A stretch of DNA of 64,000 bases from NCBI RefSeq assembly GCF_000281955.1, contig NZ_AKKF01000008.1:26688-90687 (forward strand). Reading direction: 5' to 3'. A program made the position numbers and the translations under genes. Origin of the DNA: Caulobacter sp. AP07 (GTDB lineage Bacteria > Pseudomonadota > Alphaproteobacteria > Caulobacterales > Caulobacteraceae). Positions 57,267 through 64,000 of this stretch are shown here, one piece after another (the stretch's first letter is position 1; each line of letters starts with the position of its first letter). Below the pieces are notes generated by a model, which was not told the origin of the DNA, ran no database searches, and saw nothing but the letters and a program-made list of their open reading frames with translations.

Positions 57267-59549
57267 ATGACCAAGAACACGAGGATGGTTCCGGCGCGCA
57301 GCCATGCGGCGCCGTGGATCCGAACGGCGTGCCTGCTTTTCCTGGCCACGGCGGCGATGGCGGGCGGCACGGCCGTGCGGGCCCAGCCAGACCCGGTGGA
57401 CTGGGTGAACCCCTATATCGGCACGGGCGGAACGGAAGCCGGGCCCGAATACGCCGGGACGATGCCCCTGGTCACCACCCCCTTCGGGATGACCAACTGG
57501 ACAGCCCAGACCCGCCAGAACCGCATCAGCGTCAGTTCCTACGCCTACGAAGATCAATGGATCACCGGCTTCATCGGCACCCACCAGCCCGCCGTCTGGA
57601 TGGGGGACTATGGCTACGTCACGCTGATGCCCGAGATGGGCTCGCTGCAGCCCAGCCCCGAATATCGCCGGCTGCGCTTCAGCCATGCCGATGAAGTCGT
57701 CACGCCCTACTACTATTCCATCCGCATGGGCGACGTCGCGACCGGCAAGCGCATCTTCGCCGAGATGACCGCCACCGACCACGCCGGCTATCTGCGCTTC
57801 ACCTTCCCCGCCGGAACCAAGCGGTCCGTCCTGATCGAGGCGACGCGCGCCGGCACGCGCGGCTGGGTCAAGGCGGACGCCGCCCGGGGCGAAATCGTCG
57901 GCTACAACCCCGACCGGATGGACGCCCATCTGAGCACGATCAAGCTGCCCAACTTCAGGGGCTATTTCGTCGTTCGCTTCCGGCGCGCGATGTCGGAGGC
58001 CGGCGTCTACCAAGGCCCGCTTTCGGCGCCGGGAACGGAGATCGAGGGCGACAATGTCGGAGCCTTCGCGCGCTTCGACGACGGCGACGATCCGGTGGTC
58101 GAGGCCCAGGTCGGCACGTCCTTCATCAGCATCGAGCAGGCCCGCGCCAACCTCGACGCCGAGCTGCCGCGATGGGACTTCGAGGCCACCGTGGCCGCGC
58201 TCAAGGCCACCTGGAACGGCAAGCTGGGCCAGATCACCGTCGACGGCGCCAGCGACGACCAGCGGCGTATTCTCTATACCGGCCTCTACCACGCGCTGCT
58301 GTATCCCAAGCTCTTCTCCGAGCAGGGGCGCTACTACAGCGGCTTCGACGACAAGGTGCACGCCGGCGAGGCCTACACCGCCTTTTCGATCTGGGACACC
58401 TTCCGCGCCGAGAACAGTCTGCTGACCCTGATCGCGCCCGAGCGGATCGACGGCATGGTCCGGGCGCTGCTGCAGGACTACCAGGAGGGCGGGTACATGC
58501 CCAAATGGCCCAACCCCTCCTACACCAACATCATGATCGGCACGCACGCGGACTCCCTTGTGGCCGAGGCGGTCGCCAAGGGCTTCAAGGGCTTCGACCT
58601 CAAGCTGGCCTACGCCGCCGTCCTCAAGGACGCGACGGTTCCGCCCGAGGGCGACACCACGCGCCGTTGGTTGGACCGCGAGCCGGGCGTTCCCTACGAG
58701 GCCCGCGCTGGCCTTACCTGGTCCAGCACGCTGGGCTACATCCCGGCCGACAAGGTTTCGGAATCCGCCTCCAGCACGCTGGAGGAGGCTTATGACGACC
58801 ACGCCGTGGCGCTGGTCGCCAAGGCCGCCGGCGACGAGGCGGGCTATCGCCGCTTCACCGCGCGCGCGCTCGGCTACAAGACCTTGTTCAATTCGGCCCG
58901 GGGCTTCATGCAGGCCCGCAATCTCGACGGGAGCTGGGCGTCTCCTCAGGAGGGTTGGACAGAGGGCGACCAGTGGGTCTACCTGTTCTCCGCCCTGCAC
59001 GACATTCCGGGCACGATCCGGCTGCTGGGCGGTGAGGCGGCGTTCAACGCCAAGCTCGACGAGCATTTCGCCGGAGGCCACAACCGGCACGACAACGAGC
59101 CGAGCCACCACTACAGCTACCTCTACGACTTCGGCGGCCAGCCGTGGAAAACCCAGGCCCGGGTTCGCCAGATCGCGCGAGACGCCTACAGCAACACGCC
59201 GACCGGCGTGCTGGGCAACGAGGACTGCGGACAGATGTCCGCCTGGTATATCTTCGCGGCCCTGGGGTTCTATCCGGTCAATCCGGTGTCGAAGGACTAC
59301 ATGATCGGCGGCCCGCTCTATGCCGGCGCGACGCTCAACCTGCCCAACGGCAAGCGCTTCTCGGTGAAGGCCGCGAACAACAGCGAGGCCAACCCCTACA
59401 TCCAGTCCGCGACCCTGAACGGCAAGCGGCTGGACGCGCCGCTGGTCACCTACGAGCAGATCGTCGCCGGCGGCGAGCTGGCCTTCGTGATGGGACCCAA
59501 GCCCTCCCGCTGGGCGGCGGGCTGGCGGGGGCGCCCCCTGGCGCCCTGA
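57267..59549 (+). CDS. Exported GH92 alpha-mannosidase
   Basis: This is a calcium-dependent alpha-mannosidase family enzyme of about 760 residues. AAGAGG sits seven bases before the ATG at 57267 but only one base before the ATG at 57261, so I prefer the second. The signal peptide ends near TAVRAQPDPVD. The N-terminal beta-sandwich starts WVNPYIGTGGTEAGPEYAG and TPFGMTNWTAQTR. The (alpha/alpha)6 domain has YTAFSIWDTFRAENSLL, GYMPKWPNPSYTNIMIGTHA, PSHHYSYLYDFGGQPWKTQ and GVLGNEDCGQMSAWY, the family's metal and catalytic regions. It trims alpha-1,2 or other alpha-mannosides. It is divergent from the STN receptor operon, so it is probably part of the same scavenging system. Confidence 0.93.
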   Translation: MTKNTRMVPARSHAAPWIRTACLLFLATAAMAGGTAVRAQPDPVDWVNPYIGTGGTEAGPEYAGTMPLVTTPFGMTNWTAQTRQNRISVSSYAYEDQWITGFIGTHQPAVWMGDYGYVTLMPEMGSLQPSPEYRRLRFSHADEVVTPYYYSIRMGDVATGKRIFAEMTATDHAGYLRFTFPAGTKRSVLIEATRAGTRGWVKADAARGEIVGYNPDRMDAHLSTIKLPNFRGYFVVRFRRAMSEAGVYQGPLSAPGTEIEGDNVGAFARFDDGDDPVVEAQVGTSFISIEQARANLDAELPRWDFEATVAALKATWNGKLGQITVDGASDDQRRILYTGLYHALLYPKLFSEQGRYYSGFDDKVHAGEAYTAFSIWDTFRAENSLLTLIAPERIDGMVRALLQDYQEGGYMPKWPNPSYTNIMIGTHADSLVAEAVAKGFKGFDLKLAYAAVLKDATVPPEGDTTRRWLDREPGVPYEARAGLTWSSTLGYIPADKVSESASSTLEEAYDDHAVALVAKAAGDEAGYRRFTARALGYKTLFNSARGFMQARNLDGSWASPQEGWTEGDQWVYLFSALHDIPGTIRLLGGEAAFNAKLDEHFAGGHNRHDNEPSHHYSYLYDFGGQPWKTQARVRQIARDAYSNTPTGVLGNEDCGQMSAWYIFAALGFYPVNPVSKDYMIGGPLYAGATLNLPNGKRFSVKAANNSEANPYIQSATLNGKRLDAPLVTYEQIVAGGELAFVMGPKPSRWAAGWRGRPLAP

Positions 59550-59662
59550 CGCGCGGGCGGCGCCGTCGCCCGGCGCTTCTCGACCCGGCCCGTCTGGAAC
59601 CGGCCGGGCGCCGAGTTCGTCCGCTCGCGGAACGCGAGCGAGGCCGACGGCGAGAACGACCG

Positions 59663-61099
59663 CTAGGCCGACACCGCTCCCACGGGGGGAGGAACGTCCA
59701 GGGCCTCGCGCAGGGCGGGCTGGCGGGAGCGGCTGACGGGCAGGGGCGCGCCCTCGCTCAGGTGCAGCCGCCAGCGGTCGCCATCGCGCTCCAGGCGCTG
59801 CGCGTGGGCCAGGTTGGCGATCACCGACCGGTGGATGCGCAGGAAGTTCGCCGGCAATTGGGTCGTCAGACCGTCCAGGCGAGCGGCGTGCAGCAAGTTG
59901 CGGCCCCCCACCATTCGGAGCTCGACATAGTCGTCGGCCCCCACCACGGCCAGGATCTCGGCGATGGGCGCCAGCTCGACCCCGCGCGCCGAAGCCACCG
60001 TCAGGCGATCGGGGCGGCTGGCGGCGCGGGTCAGGGCGGCCTCGCGGCCGCGGTCGTCGCGGCCCAGCCGCACCACCTCGACCATCAGCAGCGGCAGCAC
60101 CAGACCGGCGGCGAGCAGGAAGTAGGAGAGGTCGGCCAGCCATTCGGGGAACCCGACGGCGATTGTGAGGAACAGCGCCAGATAGGCCAGGGTCAGCCGC
60201 GCGCCAGGCCGTCTGTCACGCACCCCCGCCGCGGCCGGCAGGGCGGCCAGCGCCACCCCCAGGATCAGCGCCCACACCGTCTTTATGTCGAAGCCGGGCA
60301 ACAGGACGGTGGCTCCGACCACACCAAAGGCCACGCCGATCATCAGGCGGCGCGCCCCGGGCAGGAACCGGGTGGCGACATAGCTTACCAGCAGCACCGC
60401 GAAGGCGGCCGCCAACAGCCAGATCGCGCCCATCCGCCAGGCGTGCAGGGGATAGGGGTAGTCGAACATCGACCGCAGGGTCTCGACGGTGGCCTGCAGG
60501 GCCGCGACCCCGGCCACGGCGGCCAGGACCAGGCTGGATCCCGTGCGGCGCATGGCATGGATGACGCCGAAACCGAACGCCGCCGCCAGCAGGGCGCCGG
60601 CCGCCACGAAGGTGACCGCCAGCAGCGCGACGCGCGACGGATAGGGATAGGGCAGGACGACCATCGCGCTCATCGGGCGGGCGAAACGCAGGCCGCCATG
60701 GAAGGACGACAGGTGCAGCACCAGCATGTTCTCGCCGGGCCGCCAGACGGTCTCGCGGATCGGAAGAACCGCCTGGTATCGCCCGGGAACCTCTTCCCGC
60801 GCCATGGCGCCGGGACGGCCGTTGACGCCCAGGCGCTGGCCGTTGAGCCAGGCCTCGGACGCGGCGACGCCCGCCACATAGAGGGCGCGCGGCCGAGTGT
60901 CACTCGGGGCGCCGATCGTGGAACGGATCCAGAGCTCCCGGCCCTGGGGATCGACGAAACCCTGGATCGGGCGGCAGTCGCTGAGCACGGGACCGCGCGG
61001 ACCGATCACGCCATGGCAGGCCTGCCACGGCGTATCCTGGGCTCTGGCCAGGGTCGTGAGGCCTGTCAGGAGCAGGCCGAGAAGCAAGATTCGCCACAT
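59663..61099 (-). CDS. Membrane-bound LytTR transcriptional regulator with an extracytoplasmic sensor
   Basis: This is a 478-residue one-component regulator. A signal sequence (LLLGLLLTGLTTLARAQ) leads to a periplasmic domain of about 140 residues with a jelly-roll look (SEAWLNGQRLGVNGRPG, TVWRPGENMLVLHLSSFHGG) resembling 7TMR-DISM extracellular or carbohydrate-binding modules. About seven or eight hydrophobic helices follow (about 160-360). The C-terminal LytTR DNA-binding domain (about 375-470) has RGVELAPIAEILAVVGADDY and FLRIHRSVIANLAHAQRLER. No kinase or receiver domain is present, so ligand binding outside should act directly on DNA binding at the membrane. It converges on GH92. Confidence 0.87.
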   Translation of the reverse strand: MWRILLLGLLLTGLTTLARAQDTPWQACHGVIGPRGPVLSDCRPIQGFVDPQGRELWIRSTIGAPSDTRPRALYVAGVAASEAWLNGQRLGVNGRPGAMAREEVPGRYQAVLPIRETVWRPGENMLVLHLSSFHGGLRFARPMSAMVVLPYPYPSRVALLAVTFVAAGALLAAAFGFGVIHAMRRTGSSLVLAAVAGVAALQATVETLRSMFDYPYPLHAWRMGAIWLLAAAFAVLLVSYVATRFLPGARRLMIGVAFGVVGATVLLPGFDIKTVWALILGVALAALPAAAGVRDRRPGARLTLAYLALFLTIAVGFPEWLADLSYFLLAAGLVLPLLMVEVVRLGRDDRGREAALTRAASRPDRLTVASARGVELAPIAEILAVVGADDYVELRMVGGRNLLHAARLDGLTTQLPANFLRIHRSVIANLAHAQRLERDGDRWRLHLSEGAPLPVSRSRQPALREALDVPPPVGAVSA

Positions 61100-61212
61100 G
61101 GCGTCACCCTATAGGACGCCGCTCGCCGAGATGCGCCGCCATTCGCCGATGACCGGGCGCCATTGACCGAAGCGGGGTGGCGGACGGCGCCGCGGACGGC
61201 TCAGCTGTCGCC

Positions 61213-62700
61213 ATGACCCACACCTCGCTCCATCGCCGCGCCGTGCTCGCCGCCGCCGGCCTCGCCCTTCCGGCCCTGGCGTTCGCCCAGGCCTCCGCTC
61301 CCCAGGCTCCCGCTCCGGCGACGTCTCCGCCGCAGGCCGGCCCCTTCCGCTTCAAGGGCTGGCAGGGCCAGGAGACCGACGCCGAGCGGGGCTTCTTCGA
61401 GGTCCCCGAGGATCGCCGCGATCCCGGCTCGCGGAAGATCCGGCTGAGCTATGTCCGGTTCGCCTCGACGGCGGCCAGGCCGGGTCCGCCGATCGTTTAC
61501 CTGGCCGGCGGACCGGGCGGCATGGCGACGCGGGCGGCGGGCGGACCGCGCTTTCCGATCTTCATGGCCCTGCGCGAGGTGGCCGACGTCATCGCCTTCG
61601 ACCAGCGAGGCACGGGCCTGTCCAACCACATCCCGGAGCGGCCGGCCTCGACGCGCCCGCCGCCGGTGTTCACGGAGGCCGGGCTGACGTCCTACTTCCG
61701 CGAGGACTTCCAGAGCGCCTGGGCCGACTGGACGAAGGCCGGCGTGGCCATGACCGGCTACAACACCGAACAGAACGCCGACGACATCGACGACCTGCGC
61801 CGTCACCTGGGCGCGGAAAAGGTCGACCTCTGGGGGATCAGCTACGGCACGCACCTGGCGCTCAGCATGCTCAAGCGGCATGGCGACAGGGTCAATCGGG
61901 TGGCCTTGGCCAGCCTGGAGGGCCAGGACCAGACGGTGAAGCGGCCGGCGGCGATCGACGCCCTCCTGCGCCAGGTGGACGGCCTGCTGGCCGCCGACCC
62001 CGCCGTCCGCGCGGCGATCCCCGACCTGCCGGCCCTGATGCGGCGGGTGCACGCCAAGCTGGAGGCGGCGCCGGTGAGGATGACCGCCAAGCTGAACGGC
62101 GCGCCGGTCGAGCTGCGGCTGGGCGGCTTCGCGATCCAGCTCATGGCGGGCGGGCTGATCGCCAATCCGCAGACCCTGGTCATGCTGCCGGGCCTCTACC
62201 TGGCGCTCGACGCCGGCAAGACGGAGGTTCTGGCGCCCTTCATGGGCGAATTCGCGAACACGCTCGGCATCGCCGGCATGCCCGAGGCCACGGACCTGGC
62301 GTCGGGGATCTCGCCCGCTCGCCTGGCCCTGGTGCGGCGCGAGGCCAGGACCGCCGTGCTGGGCGAGGCGCTGAACTTCCCGATGCCGCAGCTGCTGGGC
62401 GTGGTCCCGGGCGTCGACCTGGGCGAAGGTTTCCGGGCGCCGCTCCGCATTGACCATCCCGCCCTGCTGGTCGCCGGGACGCTGGACGGCCGCACGCCGA
62501 TGCCCGAACAGGACGAGGTGGCGGCCCAGTTCCGGCGCAAGTCCCGGGTGATCGTCGAGAACGCTGGCCACAACGTCTTCGAGGCCCATCCAGACGTGCA
62601 GGCCCTGCTGGTGCGGTTCTTCCGCGGCGAGGCCGTGGCCGACACCCGGCTCAGCCTGCCGGCACCGAAGTTCCAGGTGGCCGGCACGAAGGACAGTTGA
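61213..62700 (+). CDS. Exported alpha/beta hydrolase, S33/TAP-like
   Basis: This is a 495-residue secreted serine hydrolase. The ATG at 61213 opens a twin-basic signal peptide (HRRAVLAAAGLALPALAFAQ); the frame extends upstream to 61177 without improving the signal. The catalytic triad is visible: Ser in DLWGISYGTHLAL (about 209), Asp in VAGTLDGRTPMPEQ (about 423) and His in ENAGHNVFEAHP (about 451). The oxyanion region is YLAGGPGGMA and the strand 4 motif is AFDQRGTGLSN, as in prolyl aminopeptidases and tripeptidyl peptidases. A peptidase or esterase role is likely; the substrate is unknown. It is divergent from the LytTR gene. Confidence 0.85.
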   Translation: MTHTSLHRRAVLAAAGLALPALAFAQASAPQAPAPATSPPQAGPFRFKGWQGQETDAERGFFEVPEDRRDPGSRKIRLSYVRFASTAARPGPPIVYLAGGPGGMATRAAGGPRFPIFMALREVADVIAFDQRGTGLSNHIPERPASTRPPPVFTEAGLTSYFREDFQSAWADWTKAGVAMTGYNTEQNADDIDDLRRHLGAEKVDLWGISYGTHLALSMLKRHGDRVNRVALASLEGQDQTVKRPAAIDALLRQVDGLLAADPAVRAAIPDLPALMRRVHAKLEAAPVRMTAKLNGAPVELRLGGFAIQLMAGGLIANPQTLVMLPGLYLALDAGKTEVLAPFMGEFANTLGIAGMPEATDLASGISPARLALVRREARTAVLGEALNFPMPQLLGVVPGVDLGEGFRAPLRIDHPALLVAGTLDGRTPMPEQDEVAAQFRRKSRVIVENAGHNVFEAHPDVQALLVRFFRGEAVADTRLSLPAPKFQVAGTKDS

Positions 62701-62859
62701 CTTCGACCACATGGCGCCAGCGGGTCCGTCTTCGACGGCGCCCGCCATGGCGGCCGAAATGATCGGACCGACGCCTCGGCGGTGACGACCAGATCGCGCG
62801 AAAGGTTCGGGTTCTGAACTGAAGGGGCGGCGGATTCGCCCGCCCCACGTGACACGCGC

Positions 62860-63700
62860 CTTGATTGATTGTTTTGCCCCTGTCTTGCCTACAGGTTGCG
62901 CCGAGTCCGGCTTGCGTTCAAAAAAGATCTTTGGCCGAAAAAATTTGGTGGCGCCGAGTTGATCGGAAATTGATTTGGCTCATTCAGAGGAAATTTGGCC
63001 GAATTCTATGTAAAAACAAATCTATTACCTAAAGCATTTTATCTTGATTGTCGTGTATTGTTTGTATATTCAAATTTGTACAGTTGATTTCATATTTTGT
63101 TGGCGACATTCCCGCGTGACGCGGCGTGAAATATATACGAAATTTTACATTTCCGCTTAAGCTTCGGCATTTTGGGGTCACTGGAGCATGTCGGTTAATT
63201 ATATCGCCTCGGCTAGCGTCGATCGGCAGATGATGCGCTCAAAGTTACGAGCATAGTTTCAGCTTAAAGCGATGAAAATCTGCGAATTCCATTTGAATTA
63301 TCATCAATATCTATAAATTTAGAAATGTAAGAATGTAAGGCTCGGTACGTTATATCGATTCATGCCGATATTATTCATATACATTATGTATATCGGAGCG
63401 ATTGTATCGCGAGTGCAGCCGTAAATTCTACAGAAGCGGTTTAGCTTGTCGGCGGCCTGGGATTTGTAATTTTCGAGAAACGTTCATTTCTGTTTCGCGA
63501 AGATAGTCTCCCATGGAGCCCCTCAGTAGGGATTTGAAAGGAAAATTGTCCTTCGAGTTTCGGCGGTGTCGAAGTGGTGCTGAATATTATTGAAGTATAT
63601 ATTGTGTGTACTTTTGAAGTATACTAAATATATAGTATAGACATTCTGAAGATTGACCGATTTTTGGAGGTGTTATCGCTATCAACGCCCTGTTCCAGGT
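62860..63700. other. AT-rich non-coding island
   Basis: About 840 bases at roughly 30-35 percent GC in places (27 percent over 63001-63060), in a window that is otherwise near two-thirds GC. No frame longer than a few dozen codons is open on either strand. It contains a perfect 17-base palindrome ATATACATTATGTATAT (63377-63393), a direct repeat TTGAAGTATA (63590-63599 and 63614-63623) and TTCGTTA...TAACGAA (63707-63729). It is probably the long regulatory region of the exported protein that follows, or acquired DNA. Confidence 0.7.
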
Positions 63701-63834
63701 GTTTTCGTTAGTTGTTTGTTAACGAATTGGGCCGTTCGCTCACCCATATCTGCCACCTAGACGCGAAAATGACGCGGCCTTGGGGATCGAAAGCCTCCGG
63801 CTCCGCGATACGTACCGTCAGAAGGGAGTTTAGA

Positions 63835-64000
63835 GTGACGACGACCAAAGTATTGGCGGGTAATCCTGTTTCGAAACGCGGCGCGACGACGCGCCCCCGA
63901 GGCTCGCGCGCCTTTGTAGCCGTTCTCGGGCTCGCGCTGATCGGCAACGTCTGCGCCTTCGCCCCCATCGCGGCGGCGGCAGCGGCGGCCACGGCGCCCG
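63835..64000 (+). CDS. N-terminus of an exported protein, cut by the window edge
   Basis: A GTG at 63835 with AAGGGAG six bases upstream opens a frame of 55 codons that continues past the right edge. It has a long basic N-region (VSKRGATTRPRGSR) followed by a hydrophobic core (AFVAVLGLALIGNVCAFAP) and an Ala-rich cleavage region, a signal peptide of the extended type seen in large surface proteins. The function cannot be read. The antisense frame over this stretch looks like a shadow. Confidence 0.7.
   Translation, partial: MTTTKVLAGNPVSKRGATTRPRGSRAFVAVLGLALIGNVCAFAPIAAAAAAATAP

Noticed and set aside
59550..59662. Coding-like stretch after the GH92 stop (frame ending NASEADGENDR)
   Set aside because: The GH92 protein already ends like its family, and the stretch has no start, site or recognisable similarity.
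57063..60143. Minus-strand frame of 1026 codons opposite the GH92 gene
   Set aside because: It is antisense to a well-supported GH92 mannosidase and has a low-complexity, Arg/Gly/Ala/Val-rich composition with no recognisable motif. It is a GC-bias shadow.
63188..63256. A 22-residue frame (MSVNYIASASVD...) in the AT-rich island
   Set aside because: The only purine-rich stretch lies two bases before the ATG, and there is no other support. A leader peptide is possible but unproven.

Overview
The window is high-GC DNA, apart from one AT-rich stretch near the right end. It carries four large TonB-dependent receptors, secreted glycosidases, a cobalamin-riboswitch-controlled metE and a LacI-type operator like that of the Caulobacter xylose promoter. 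This points to a free-living alphaproteobacterium of the Caulobacter group. I see no tRNA, rRNA, insertion sequence, phage or CRISPR array. Nearly every base is used by about 37 protein genes, and the many long antisense frames are by-products of the base composition.

Left part (1-19 kb), central metabolism. A left-truncated metE lies behind a B12 riboswitch. The dctD-dctB two-component pair is divergent from dctA, with tandem palindromes between them. A porin and a GntR regulator follow. Then comes a compact riboflavin operon ribD-ribE-ribBA-ribH, a minus-strand tal-gnd-HAD phosphatase group, an MHS-type MFS transporter and an amino-acid permease.

Middle part (19-38.7 kb). A LysR gene is divergent from a four-gene aminophosphonate operon: TonB receptor, FAD amine oxidase, phosphonoacetaldehyde hydrolase (phnX) and an MFS-type inner-membrane carrier. 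Together these could take an aminophosphonate from outside the cell to phosphate and acetaldehyde without an ABC transporter or PhnW. Next are chrA-padR, two translationally coupled hybrid histidine kinases, and a 2014-residue autotransporter.

Right part (38.7-64 kb), polymer scavenging. A galactoside locus has periplasmic GH2 and GH36 enzymes, a DgoR-like GntR regulator and a divergent TonB receptor. The next locus is the most unusual in the window: STN-bearing TonB receptor, ECF sigma factor, FecR-type anti-sigma, a second receptor paralogous to the first but without the STN domain, then a secreted Ca-type phosphoinositide phospholipase C, all on one strand, with a GH92 alpha-mannosidase transcribed divergently. 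This reads as a self-sensing import system that splits sensor and transporter roles between two duplicated receptors. The enzymes suggest a mannose- and/or inositol-phosphate-containing substrate such as a glycosylated phosphoinositide. A membrane-bound LytTR regulator, a secreted alpha/beta hydrolase, about 0.8 kb of AT-rich non-coding DNA and the first 55 codons of an exported protein close the window.
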